Source: Nonomuraea montanisoli (GTDB taxonomy: Bacteria; Actinomycetota; Actinomycetes; Streptosporangiales; Streptosporangiaceae). Taken from it: DNA of 64,000 nucleotides. Of the stretch, positions 36,864 to 45,806 are shown one piece after another. The DNA lies in contig NZ_JABWGN010000008.1 of NCBI RefSeq assembly GCF_013363975.1, positions 124,001 to 188,000 on the forward strand. The letters run 5' to 3'. The notes under the pieces are model-generated. The model had not been told where the DNA came from. It was given only the letters and a program-made list of their open reading frames with translations, and made no database searches. The position numbers and the translations under genes were made by a program. Numbering within the stretch: position 1 is the stretch's first letter; every line of letters starts with the position of its first letter.

Positions 36864-37870
36864 ACGCCGCTCAGCGGACGGGCGATCACGCTGCGGCGCT
36901 CCGGGTGGAAGCACGCGTGCTCCTGCGGGACGCCGTCGGTCACCTGGAGCAGCGGCAGCTCGCTCTCGCACCGCTCGCTCCGGAACGGGCAGCGGCGGGC
37001 GAACAGGCAGCCCGAGTCGGCCCGCGACTCGTCCAGCGACTCCAGCGGCACGACCGGCTGCTCGCCCGGCTCCTCCAGCCCGTGCAGCACGGGGATGGCC
37101 GACAGCAGCGACTGCGTGTACGGGTGGACCGGGTCGGCGATGACGGAGTCCACCGGCCCGCGCTCCACGACCTGGCCCCGGTAGATGACGAACAGCTCAC
37201 CGTCGTCGCCGATGTAGCGGGCGGTGGCCACGTCGTGGGTGATGAACAGCACGGCCACGCCGAGCCGCTCGCGCAGGTCCTTCAGCAGCGCCAGGATGCC
37301 GAGCCGCAGCGACACGTCGATCATCGAGACGGCCTCGTCGGCGACGAGCATCTCGGGGTCCACGGTCAGCGCGCGGGCGATGACGACCCGCTGCCGCATG
37401 CCGCCGGAGAGCTGGTGCGGGTAGCGCGACAGCACGCTGCCCGGGTCGAGGCCGACCAGCGACAGCACCTCGGCGGCCCGCTCCTCCATCCACTGCTTCG
37501 AGCGGCCGGTCTGACGGGCCCGCAGCGCCAGCGGCGCCTGGAGGGTCTGGTGGATGGTGCGGGTCGGGTTCAGGGCCGAGTACGGGTCCTGGTGGATCAT
37601 CTGGATCTTGCGGAAGTGCGGCTGGCGCTGCTTGGGCTTGAGCGGCGTCATCGGCGCGCCGTCGATGGCGATCTCGCCGCCGTCGTACGACTCCAGCCCG
37701 GCGATGATCCGGCCCAGCGTGGTCTTGCCGCAGCCCGACTCGCCGATGAACGAGGCGGCCCCGCCCTTGGCGATCGAGAAGTCGACGCCGCGCAGCGCCT
37801 TCACCTCGCGCCCGGCGAGCACGCCGCCCCGCTGCTTGAAGGTCCTGGTGATGCCGGTAGCCGTGATCAC
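36860..37870 (-). CDS. Opp/Dpp-type ABC transporter ATPase (OppF-like)
   Basis: 336 residues. Walker A GESGCGKTTLGR, Q-loop HQDPYSALNP, signature LSGGMRQRV, and Walker B LVADEAVSMIDVS, where the common DEPVSALD has become DEAVSMID. The C-terminal oligopeptide-transporter extension includes the cysteines CLFARRCPFRSERCE, likely iron-sulfur or zinc-binding. ATG overlaps the OppD-like stop by four bases. One of two ATPases driving the importer encoded upstream. Confidence 0.93.
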   Translation of the reverse strand: MITATGITRTFKQRGGVLAGREVKALRGVDFSIAKGGAASFIGESGCGKTTLGRIIAGLESYDGGEIAIDGAPMTPLKPKQRQPHFRKIQMIHQDPYSALNPTRTIHQTLQAPLALRARQTGRSKQWMEERAAEVLSLVGLDPGSVLSRYPHQLSGGMRQRVVIARALTVDPEMLVADEAVSMIDVSLRLGILALLKDLRERLGVAVLFITHDVATARYIGDDGELFVIYRGQVVERGPVDSVIADPVHPYTQSLLSAIPVLHGLEEPGEQPVVPLESLDESRADSGCLFARRCPFRSERCESELPLLQVTDGVPQEHACFHPERRSVIARPLSGV

Positions 37871-38907
37871 GCGCGCTCCTTCACGCCCACCGCGTGGCAG
37901 GCCACGATCCTCGGCCCGTCGGCCAGGGCCGCCGGATCGTCGGTCTCACAGATGTCCATGCGCAGGGCGCAGCGTTCGCGGAACACGCAGCCCTGCTTCG
38001 GCACGGTCGCCAGCGTCGGCGGCCGGCCGGGCAGCGCCCGCGCCTCGTCGATGTCGCCGACCAGGCGCGGGATGGCCTGGATGAGGCCCCGGGTGTACGG
38101 GTGGCGGGGCGCGCCCAGCACCTCGCGGGTCGGGCCCTGCTCCACCAGCCGGCCGCCGTACATGACGGCCAGCCGGTCGGCCACCTCGGCCACCACGCCG
38201 ATGTCGTGGGTGATGACCAGCGTGGTCAGGCCGCGCTCGGCGTGGACCTCGCGCACGATCTTCAGGATGTTGGCCTGCGTGATCATGTCGAGGGCGGTGG
38301 TCGGCTCGTCGAGGACGACGAGGTGGGCGTTGAGCACCAGGGCCAGCATGATGCCGACCCGCTGCCGCATGCCGCCGGACAGCTCGTGCTGGTGCGAGTC
38401 GAGCACCCGGGCGCCGTCCAGGCCCATCCGGCCGAGCAGCTCCTTGGCCTCGCGGACCAGGCCGCGCAGGTCGTCCACGCCGTGGGAGCGGCCCAGGTCG
38501 AGGAGCTGCTTGCCGACCGTCTTGAGCGGGTTCAGGGAGTTCTGGGCCGCCTGGAAGACGTACCCGATGTGCGCGCCGCGCGCCTTGCGCAGCCGCTCGC
38601 CCGCGAGCCCGACGACGTCGCCGAGCCCGTCGATCTCGACGCTGCCGGTCGCGATCCGCCCGGGCGGCTGCACCGCGTTGAGCAGCGACAGCGCCAGCGT
38701 GGACTTGCCGGAGCCGGACTCGCCGACGATGCCGGTGATCGTGCCGGGCTCCAGGGTGAGGCTGACGTCGCGCACGGCCGGCAGCTCGCCCGCGGTGGTC
38801 TTGTAGACGACGGTCAGGCCGTCGATGCGCACCCCGGGCGCGGGCGTGACCGGCGCCGGGACAGGCGCGGGTGCCGTCTGCGGGGGTGCCGTCTCTGGCT
38901 GGGCCAC
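37867..38907 (-). CDS. Opp/Dpp-type ABC transporter ATPase (OppD-like)
   Basis: 346 residues. A Pro/Ala-rich 25-residue lead, then Walker A GESGSGKSTLALSLL, signature LSGGMRQRV, Walker B LVVLDEPTTALD, H-loop VITHD, and the oligopeptide-type Cys cluster CVFRERCALRMDICE. Follows the OppC-like gene by six bases and overlaps the OppF-like gene by four. Pairs with it as the heterodimeric ATPase. Confidence 0.94.
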   Translation of the reverse strand: MAQPETAPPQTAPAPVPAPVTPAPGVRIDGLTVVYKTTAGELPAVRDVSLTLEPGTITGIVGESGSGKSTLALSLLNAVQPPGRIATGSVEIDGLGDVVGLAGERLRKARGAHIGYVFQAAQNSLNPLKTVGKQLLDLGRSHGVDDLRGLVREAKELLGRMGLDGARVLDSHQHELSGGMRQRVGIMLALVLNAHLVVLDEPTTALDMITQANILKIVREVHAERGLTTLVITHDIGVVAEVADRLAVMYGGRLVEQGPTREVLGAPRHPYTRGLIQAIPRLVGDIDEARALPGRPPTLATVPKQGCVFRERCALRMDICETDDPAALADGPRIVACHAVGVKERA

Positions 38908-38913
38908 CGGTGG

Positions 38914-39828
38914 TTACTCCTCACGCAGCCGGGGGTTGAAGATCTCGTCCATGGCGTCGACGACGAGCACGATGCCGAGCGTCAGCAGCAGGATCGCGAG
39001 CAGCGGCGCCAGCAGGTAGCCGAGCGCGTACGGGGTGATCATCGCGCCGGCCTGGAAGACGGCCAGGTTGAGCATGACGCCCCAGTTGTTCGACTCGTAC
39101 GGCAGCACGCCGAGGAAGAACAGGCCGACCTGCGCGTAGACGGCGCCGGTGACCGCGATGAGCATGTTCATCGCGATGTACGGCGCCATGCTCGGCAGCA
39201 GCTCCTTGCCGATGATGTGGCCGGTGGACAGGCCCAGCCCGCGCGCCGCCTCGATGAAGCCGCGCTCGCGCAGCGACAGCGTCTGGGCGCGCACCGCGCG
39301 GGCCACGCCGCCCCAGCCGAGCAGGCCGAGCACCAGGCCCATCTGCAGCGGGTTGCCGAACTTCCAGACGGTCGCGAGCACGAGCAGCAGCGGAAGGCCG
39401 GGGATCGTCAGCTTCATGTCGGTGACCCGCATGAGCACGGTGTCCCAGCGGCCCCGCTTGAAGCCGGAGAACAGCCCGAGCCCGGTGCCGAAGACCACGG
39501 TGATGAGCGCGGTCACGGCGGCGCTGAGCAGCACGTACCGGGAGCCGGTGATGACCAGCGCGAGCACGTCGCGGCCCTGCGGGTCGGTGCCGAACCAGTG
39601 CTCCCAGCTCGGCGGCCGCGTGATGGCGTTCGCGTCGCCCGGCAGGTTGTCGGGGTAGAACATCGGCCCGAAGACGGCCATGACCACGAAGCCGGCCAGG
39701 ATGACCGCGCCGGCCAGCCGGCTGGGCTTGCGCCTCATCACCCGCCACACGCCGCGCCAGAAGTTGCGCCGCATGGCCGAGGCCGTGGAGATGCCGCCGG
39801 AGGTCTCGGGGATGACCGTGGCGCTCAT
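38914..39828 (-). CDS. Opp/Dpp-type ABC transporter permease (OppC-like)
   Basis: 304 residues. Cytosolic N-terminus, first helix LAGAVILAGFVVMAVFGPMF, then GTDPQGRDVLALVITGSRY, and the EAA loop around RERGFIEAARGLGLSTGHII; six helices in all. The ATG belongs to an ATGA overlap with the OppB-like stop. The open frame further upstream is a shadow of oppB. Confidence 0.93.
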   Translation of the reverse strand: MSATVIPETSGGISTASAMRRNFWRGVWRVMRRKPSRLAGAVILAGFVVMAVFGPMFYPDNLPGDANAITRPPSWEHWFGTDPQGRDVLALVITGSRYVLLSAAVTALITVVFGTGLGLFSGFKRGRWDTVLMRVTDMKLTIPGLPLLLVLATVWKFGNPLQMGLVLGLLGWGGVARAVRAQTLSLRERGFIEAARGLGLSTGHIIGKELLPSMAPYIAMNMLIAVTGAVYAQVGLFFLGVLPYESNNWGVMLNLAVFQAGAMITPYALGYLLAPLLAILLLTLGIVLVVDAMDEIFNPRLREE

Positions 39829-40832
39829 GCCGCCTCCTCGCCGCTGCGCACCCGCGGGTCGATCGTGCTGTAGAAGAGGTCGGCCACGATGTTGGCCACG
39901 ATCACCGCGCCCGTGATCAGCAGGAACGCCCCGCTCATCAGCGCGTAGTCGCGGTCGTTGACGCCGTTGATGAGCATCAGTCCGAGGCCCGGGTAGTTGA
40001 AGATCTTCTCGATGAACACGGCGCCGCCGAGCAGCAGCCCCAGCGACAGCGCCAGGATCGTGAACAGCGGCAGGATCGCGTTGCGCGCGATGTAGCGGAA
40101 GACGATCGAGCGCTTCATCCCGCGCAGCTCCGCGGCCAGGATGAAGTCGTCGCCCAGGACGGTCACCACACTCGACTTCATCGCCAGGACCCAGCCGCCG
40201 TACGCCGACAGGGCGTAGGTGACGACCGGCAGCACGGCGTGCTCGGCGAGCGAGCCGATGTAGCCGGCGTTGAACCCGGGTTCGAAGAGGATGTCCACCG
40301 GCCCGTCGGCGGGCAGGATCGGGATGAGCGTCGCGAAGATCACCACGAGCAGCATCGCCAGCACGTACTGCGGGATGCCGTGCAGCAGCGAGCCGGAGAT
40401 CGCCAGGGCGTCGCCCAGCTTGCTCGTGCGCCTGATCGCCGCGAACACCCCGAGGATGACGCCGACGAGGAAGCTCAGCAGGGTGCCCACCAGCACGGGC
40501 AGCACCGTCCACTTCGCCGCCTCGCCCAGCACGTCGAGGACCGGGGTGCCGGGCCTGCTGACGGAGACGCCGAGGTCGAGGTGGAGCAGGCCGCCCATGT
40601 AGTCGGTGTACTGCTGCCACAGGCTGCCCGTCGGCTGGAAGCCGTAGAGCACCTTCACGGCCTGTGCGGCCGCCTCCGGGGACATGCCGCCCTCGATGAG
40701 CTTCTCGTAGCGGGCGGCCATGGGGTCGCCCGGGATGTTGTTGACGATGAAGAAGCTGATCGTGGCGACCACGAGGATCATGACGAGCCCGCGGGCCAGG
40801 TGGCCCGCGAGTCGCCGTGCGATGACCGTCAT
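39825..40832 (-). CDS. Opp/Dpp-type ABC transporter permease (OppB-like)
   Basis: 335 residues with six predicted helices. Starts with the typical first helix LVMILVVATISFFIVNNIPGDP; EAA loop DFILAAELRGMKRS; ends FYSTIDPRVR as usual for OppB/DppB. It lies seven bases after the binding-protein gene and is coupled to the OppC-like gene. Confidence 0.93.
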   Translation of the reverse strand: MTVIARRLAGHLARGLVMILVVATISFFIVNNIPGDPMAARYEKLIEGGMSPEAAAQAVKVLYGFQPTGSLWQQYTDYMGGLLHLDLGVSVSRPGTPVLDVLGEAAKWTVLPVLVGTLLSFLVGVILGVFAAIRRTSKLGDALAISGSLLHGIPQYVLAMLLVVIFATLIPILPADGPVDILFEPGFNAGYIGSLAEHAVLPVVTYALSAYGGWVLAMKSSVVTVLGDDFILAAELRGMKRSIVFRYIARNAILPLFTILALSLGLLLGGAVFIEKIFNYPGLGLMLINGVNDRDYALMSGAFLLITGAVIVANIVADLFYSTIDPRVRSGEEAA

Positions 40833-40839
40833 AAGGGCC

Positions 40840-42666
40840 TTACTGCTTCGCCTTGACCATGCCGAGCTGGATCCACACGCCGGAGGGGAGGACCCCGGTG
40901 CCCAGGCGGAGGATCTCGTCGTCGTGCGGCCAGCCGGTGAAGCGGGTGTTGTTGACGAACTGGTTGTTGACGTAGTCCCAGAGCTGGATGACCGGGAGGT
41001 CCTGGTTGGCGGCGGTGGCGAGCTGAGCCATGATCGGCTTGGCCTGCTCCGCGGTGGCCGTGTTGAGCTTGCCGGTCAGCTCACCGGGGTTGATCTTGGC
41101 GCCGTCGACCTCGATCTGCTCGGGGCCGCCCATCCAGTTGCCGCCCTTGCCGGGCGCGGCGTGCTCCACCTTGCCGGCGACGTTGGTCCAGCCGTTGGAG
41201 GCGCCGTAGAGGCGCTGGAAGATGTCGTACGGCGCGGGGCCGAGCGCCATCAGCCAGAAGCCGACGTCGTACTTGCCGGCCGACAGCTCCTCCAGGTAGA
41301 GCGGGTAGTCGGTGGTGGTGACGACCTCGGCGTCGATGCCGTTCTTGACGAGCTGGCTCTTGATGTTCTCCTGGGCCGACAGCCAGTCGGAGAAGCCGGA
41401 CGGCGCGTGCATGGAGACCTTCCACGGCGTGCCGTCGGCCAGGGCCCACTTGCCGTCCTTCTTGGTGAGGCCGGCCTGCTTGAACTCGGCCTCCGCCTTG
41501 GCCGGGTCCGGCTTGTACGGGTCGAGCTTGGGCAGCGTGTCGGGGATCCAGGCCTGGGCGGCCTTCTGGTGGATGCCGCTGGTGGTGATCGCCGGGGTGC
41601 CGCCCTCGGGCGAGGCGACCTTGGTGACCTCGTCGCGGTTGATGAGGTAGGCCAGGCCGCGGCGCACGTGCACGTTGTCGTACGGCTTCTTGGACTGGTT
41701 GAAGGCCATGCTCACGGCCACCGGCGAGTAGCCCTTGATGACCTCGTTGCCCGGCGCCTGCTTGATCCGGTTCATCACGTCCGTGGGGGCCGCGACGAAG
41801 CCGGACTGGTCGAGCTTGCCGGCGGTCAGGTAGTTCCAGATCTGCTCGTTGCCGGTGTAGTTGAGGAACTTCACCTGGGCCGGGGCCACGTTGGCGGCGT
41901 TGAAGAAGTTCTTGTTCTTGACCAGCAGCGCCTCGCCCGGGTTGACCCGCTCCAGCACGAACGGGCCGGCCGAGACGTCCTTCGGCGGGGCGAAGGTGAG
42001 GACCTTCTGGCCGAGGGCGGTGATGTCGGCGCGCGCCTTCTCGGCGTCGGCGCCGTCACCGCGGGCGGCCTTCAGCGTGTCCCAGAAGTTCGCGGGAAGG
42101 ACGTCCTTCCAGACGTGGGACGGCAGGACCGTGGTGTCCAGCACGCCGCGCACGAACTTGGGGCTCGGGTTGGCCATCTCCTGCGTGATCTTCAGGGTCT
42201 TGTCGTCGACCACGGTCACGTCCGAGGCCACGCCCGCGGCGCCCGGGGTGACCGAGAAGGCGGTGCTACCCTGGGTGTACGCGATCCCGATGGACATCTT
42301 GACGTCCTCGGCGGTGACCGGCTGGCCGTCCGACCACTTCCCGTTCGGCTGCAGCTTCAGCGTGATGGCGGAGTTGTCCGGGGCCACCTCCCAGCTGGCC
42401 GCGATGCCGGGGAGCGCCTGGTTCGGGTCCGTCAGGTGATTCTTGACCCATCCCAGCTTCATGGAGTTGAAGGCGGGGAACGAGTTCCCCTTCGGGTTGT
42501 ACGGGTTGGCCGGGGCCGACGCGTCCAGACCGGGCCTGTTCACATCGATCGTGGTGAAGAGCCCGCCACCTCCGCCCGAACCGGACTTGTTGGTGGAACC
42601 ACCGCTGCACGCTGTCACGGTGGCTGCAAGGCCCAGCAACGCCGCTGCCGCTGCTAGTCGCTTCAT
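40840..42666 (-). CDS. Opp/Dpp-type extracellular solute-binding lipoprotein
   Basis: 608 residues, family 5 (oligopeptide) binding protein. Signal peptide MKRLAAAAALLGLAATVTAC with lipobox Cys20; a Gly/Ser tether follows. Family landmarks: WKDVLPANFWDTL region, VNPGEALLVKNKNFF, VRRGLAYLINRDEV and the C-terminal NNTRFTGWPHDDE. It delivers the ligand to the permease pair encoded just downstream. Being larger than sugar-binding proteins and beside murQ/namZ, it may take up muropeptides; ordinary peptides are the alternative. Confidence 0.94.
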   Translation of the reverse strand: MKRLAAAAALLGLAATVTACSGGSTNKSGSGGGGGLFTTIDVNRPGLDASAPANPYNPKGNSFPAFNSMKLGWVKNHLTDPNQALPGIAASWEVAPDNSAITLKLQPNGKWSDGQPVTAEDVKMSIGIAYTQGSTAFSVTPGAAGVASDVTVVDDKTLKITQEMANPSPKFVRGVLDTTVLPSHVWKDVLPANFWDTLKAARGDGADAEKARADITALGQKVLTFAPPKDVSAGPFVLERVNPGEALLVKNKNFFNAANVAPAQVKFLNYTGNEQIWNYLTAGKLDQSGFVAAPTDVMNRIKQAPGNEVIKGYSPVAVSMAFNQSKKPYDNVHVRRGLAYLINRDEVTKVASPEGGTPAITTSGIHQKAAQAWIPDTLPKLDPYKPDPAKAEAEFKQAGLTKKDGKWALADGTPWKVSMHAPSGFSDWLSAQENIKSQLVKNGIDAEVVTTTDYPLYLEELSAGKYDVGFWLMALGPAPYDIFQRLYGASNGWTNVAGKVEHAAPGKGGNWMGGPEQIEVDGAKINPGELTGKLNTATAEQAKPIMAQLATAANQDLPVIQLWDYVNNQFVNNTRFTGWPHDDEILRLGTGVLPSGVWIQLGMVKAKQ

Positions 42667-42839
42667 GTTCCGCTCCGGGGGATGTCTGACCTGTTCAGGA
42701 TCTGCAGGATTGACCGGACCCTACGGTCGCGCGAAAGGCGCGTCAATAATCTCCAGGGGTTGTGAGGCTAATGTAACTTTCCTTCATGGGTGTCCGCAAT
42801 GGCGCTCGGCTCCATCGCCCCGCAGGCCGGGAGCGCGGG
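42667..42839 (-). promoter_or_regulatory. promoter region of the importer operon
   Basis: 173 bp upstream of the binding-protein gene. An A/T-rich element at 42766-42782 reads GGAAAGTTACATTAGCC on the minus strand and shares GAAAG-x-TA-xx-TT with the murQ/namZ site, suggesting one regulator for both (inference). Another A/T patch, ATTATTGACG, at about 42741-42751 is a plausible -35 (TTGACG). Confidence 0.4.
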
Positions 42840-43592
42840 TCAGATCACGTCCCAGGGCACGCGCCCGTAGGCGTCCCGCACCCGGGTCAGGGCCGTCTCG
42901 TCCGAGCGAAGCCGCAGGTCGCCGATCCGCGACACCGGCACGAGGCCCCACGAGTTCGTCATGAAGACCGCCGGACGGTCCGCCAGGTCGGCGACCTTCA
43001 GCGGCCGGCGCTCGCTCGGCAGCTCGCCCTCCTCCAGCAGCGCCATGGTGATGCCGCGCAGCATCGGGGCGTCCGGCCAGACGAGCCGCTCGCCGTCGAA
43101 GCAGCCCAGGTTGGCGATCGACGCCTCGGAGACGAAGCCGTCCGCGTCCGTGAACAGCACGTCGTCGAAGCCCTCGGCCGGCGCGCTGCGGGCCAGGTGG
43201 GCCTGCGGGAAGCCGCCGAGGTGCTTGATGTGCGGCAGGTAGCGCGCGTAGCGCACCGGGAGCAGCGAGAGCGGGGTGTCCGGCCACGCGTGCGGGGGCG
43301 CGGCCGTGGCGATCACCCGCACGCCGTCGCGCTCGGCGACGATCACCCGCACGCTCGCGTCCGGCTCGCCGTCCAGGGCGTGCCGCGCGGTGGCCAGGAC
43401 CAGCTCCTCGTCGAGGACCGCGCCGAACAGCTCCTCGGTGGCCGCGCGGAGGCGGGCCAGGTGCAGGGCCAGCCCGCGCACCCGGCCGCCGCGCACCTGC
43501 ATGGCGGTGAAGTGCCCGTAGCGGGCCGCCGCGGCGAGCCCGAGATCGCCGGCGCCCGCGGGCCGGCCGTCGACGGCTACACGATCGATCAC
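42840..43592 (-). CDS. aminotransferase class IV family protein
   Basis: 250 residues, PLP fold type IV (branched-chain aminotransferase, D-amino-acid transaminase or aminodeoxychorismate lyase). Lys in HIKHLGGFPQ is the likely Schiff-base residue; EASIANLG and LRGITMALL bind the PLP phosphate. Somewhat short, with an Ala-rich N-terminus. GTG 43592. Exact reaction cannot be told; D-amino-acid transamination would suit wall-peptide recycling (inference). Confidence 0.87.
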   Translation of the reverse strand: MIDRVAVDGRPAGAGDLGLAAAARYGHFTAMQVRGGRVRGLALHLARLRAATEELFGAVLDEELVLATARHALDGEPDASVRVIVAERDGVRVIATAAPPHAWPDTPLSLLPVRYARYLPHIKHLGGFPQAHLARSAPAEGFDDVLFTDADGFVSEASIANLGCFDGERLVWPDAPMLRGITMALLEEGELPSERRPLKVADLADRPAVFMTNSWGLVPVSRIGDLRLRSDETALTRVRDAYGRVPWDVI

Positions 43593-43640
43593 GCGTTCCA
43601 GCCTAGGGAACGCGGGCGGGCGCCTTCGACCCCCGCCCGC

Positions 43641-43690
43641 GGCCGCTCAGCCGCTTCTCCGGCCGCTCGGCCGCTTCTCCGGCCGCTCAG
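43641..43690 (-). repeat. stop-anchored tandem array, 20-bp units
   Basis: On the sense (minus) strand the unit TGAGCGGCCGGAGAAGCGGC starts at the M20 gene's own TGA (43689), is repeated as CGAGC... and begins a third time as TGAGC (43649). This is the one array that is purine- rather than C-rich. Confidence 0.88.
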
Positions 43691-44919
43691 ACGTCCAGGG
43701 TCGCCGCCGCGGCGAGGCGGTCGCGGGCCAGGGTGGCGAGCAGCGCCGCGCCGTCCGGCACCACCGCGTCGTCGAACAGCGCCTCGGGGGAGTGGTTGTA
43801 CGGCGCCGTCGCCGGGTCGCGGTCCGGCGGGCACGCCCCGAGGAACAGGAACGCCCCCGGCACCTGCTCCAGCACGTACGAGAAGTCCTCCGACCCCATC
43901 ACCGGCTGCGGCGTGACCAGGAACCGGCCGGGCCCGAACAGGTCGCCGGCCGTGCGCTCGGCGAAGCCCGCCTCGTCGGCGTCGTTCACCGTCACCGGGT
44001 AGCCCATGCCGAACGAGGTCTCCACGCGCAGCCCGTGCGCCGCCGCGACGCCCTCCACGACCTCGACCAGCCGCCGCTTGGCCAGCGCCCGCGCGTCCGC
44101 GCTGAACGTGCGGAGCGTCGCCTCGAAGTACGCCTCGTCCGGGATCACGTTGTCGGCCGTCCCGCCGTGGAACTGCCCGACCGTGACCACCACCGGGTCG
44201 AACACGTCGAACGTGCGCGTCACCATCGTCTGCAGCTCGGTCACCATGGCGCAGCCCGCCTGCACCGGGTCCAGCGCCCGGTGCGGGCTGGAGCCGTGCC
44301 CGCCGCGCCCCTTGACCCGCACCTGGAACACGTCGGCCGCCGCCATCATCGGCCCCGGCCGCGAGGTGAACAGGCCGGGCGGCAGCATCGAGGAGATCAC
44401 GTGCAGCCCGTACGCGGCGACCGGCCGGGGCCCGGCCGCCTCCAGCACCCCCTCGTCGATCATGACCTTGGCGCCCTCGAAGCCCTCCTCGCCAGGCTGG
44501 AACATGAACACGACGTCGCCCGTCAGCTCCTCGCGCCGCCCGCTCAGCAGCCGCGCCGCGCCCGCCAGCATCGCCGTGTGCAGGTCGTGGCCGCACGCGT
44601 GCATCCGGCCGTCGCTCTCCGAGCGGTACGCCAGGTCGTTCCGCTCGGCCACCGGAAGACCGTCCATGTCGCCGCGCAGCAGTACGACCGGGGCGTCCCC
44701 GCCGATCGGGCGGCCGCCGCCGCGCAGCACCGCGGTGACGGAGCTGAGCGCGGTGCCCGTCGAGATCTCCAGGGGGAGCCCGTCGAGCGCCTCCAGGACC
44801 TTCTCCTGGGTGCGCGGCAGGGTGAGGCCGATCTCGGGGGTGGCGTGCAGCGAGCGGCGCAGCGCGACCAGCTCGTCGCGCAGGTCCTGCGCGGATTCGG
44901 TGAACGGCGTGAACGACAT
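43687..44919 (-). CDS. M20 family amidohydrolase
   Basis: 410 residues of the IAA-amino acid hydrolase/hippuricase/N-acyl-amino acid amidohydrolase group. Metal site motifs MHACGHDLHTAML (Cys and His), GEEGFEGAKVM, HVISSMLPPG and late MGSEDFSYVLE; the dimerisation domain contains GRGGHGSSPHRALDP. ATG 44919 begins MSFTPFTESAQDLRDELVALRR; the 13 codons upstream are not used. Cleaves an acyl group from an amino acid; substrate unknown. Confidence 0.92.
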   Translation of the reverse strand: MSFTPFTESAQDLRDELVALRRSLHATPEIGLTLPRTQEKVLEALDGLPLEISTGTALSSVTAVLRGGGRPIGGDAPVVLLRGDMDGLPVAERNDLAYRSESDGRMHACGHDLHTAMLAGAARLLSGRREELTGDVVFMFQPGEEGFEGAKVMIDEGVLEAAGPRPVAAYGLHVISSMLPPGLFTSRPGPMMAAADVFQVRVKGRGGHGSSPHRALDPVQAGCAMVTELQTMVTRTFDVFDPVVVTVGQFHGGTADNVIPDEAYFEATLRTFSADARALAKRRLVEVVEGVAAAHGLRVETSFGMGYPVTVNDADEAGFAERTAGDLFGPGRFLVTPQPVMGSEDFSYVLEQVPGAFLFLGACPPDRDPATAPYNHSPEALFDDAVVPDGAALLATLARDRLAAAATLDV

Positions 44920-44981
44920 AGCCCCTATTCGCTCATATACCGGTCGCGAAGTCGACAAGACCCCCTCGGTACGATGACCGG

Positions 44982-45761
44982 GTGACCGAGCGTAAACGGA
45001 TCGATTACTGGCTCTCCGACATGGACGGCGTCCTCGTGCACGAAGGCCGTCCCGTTCCCGGCGCCGACACCTTCATCAAGCGCCTCAGCGACTCGGGCAA
45101 GCCGTTCAGGGTGCTGACCAACAACTCGATCTACACGCCCCGCGACCTGTCCGTACGGCTCGCGGCGGCGGGCCTGGAGGTGCCGGAGCAGTCGATCTGG
45201 ACCTCCGCCCTGGCCACCGCCGAGTTCCTCGACGACCAGCGGCCCGGCGGCTCGGCGTACGTGATCGGCGAGGCCGGGCTGACCACGGCCCTGCACGAGG
45301 TCGGCTACATCCTCACCGACCTCGACCCCGACTACGTCGTGCTGGGCGAGACCCGCACCTACAGCTTCACCCAGATCACCCGCGCGATCCGGCTCATCGA
45401 GAACGGCGCCCGCTTCATCGCCACCAACCCCGACCCGATCGGTCCCTCCACCGAGGGCTCCCTGCCGGCCTGCGGCGCGGTCGCCGCGATGATCACCAAG
45501 GCGACGGGCGTCGACCCCTACTTCGTCGGCAAGCCCAACCCCCGCATGATGCGCAGCGCGCTCAACGCCATCGAGGGCCACAGCGAGACGACCGCGATGA
45601 TCGGCGACCGCATGGACACCGACGTGGTGTGCGGCATGGAGGCCGGTCTCTACACGATCCTCGTCCTGACCGGCGTCACCCAGCCCCAGCAGATCGACCG
45701 CTTCCCCTACCGGCCCTCGCTCGTGGTCGAGTCGGTCGCGGATCTGGTCGACCTCGTCTGA
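44982..45761 (+). CDS. HAD-IIA hydrolase, NagD-like
   Basis: 259 residues. HAD motifs DMDGVLVHEG (nucleophile Asp), LTNNS, GKPNPRMM (Lys) and GDRMDTDV; the C2 cap between motifs II and III marks subclass IIA (NagD nucleotide monophosphatases, phosphoglycolate or PLP phosphatases). TACGAT at 44970-44975, six bases before GTG, indicates a leaderless message. Divergent from the M20 gene with a 62-bp gap. Confidence 0.92.
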   Translation: MTERKRIDYWLSDMDGVLVHEGRPVPGADTFIKRLSDSGKPFRVLTNNSIYTPRDLSVRLAAAGLEVPEQSIWTSALATAEFLDDQRPGGSAYVIGEAGLTTALHEVGYILTDLDPDYVVLGETRTYSFTQITRAIRLIENGARFIATNPDPIGPSTEGSLPACGAVAAMITKATGVDPYFVGKPNPRMMRSALNAIEGHSETTAMIGDRMDTDVVCGMEAGLYTILVLTGVTQPQQIDRFPYRPSLVVESVADLVDLV

Positions 45762-45806
45762 CGTACCTGACGCGGGCTGACAGGTACGCGTGGCAGGCTG
45801 GGCGCC

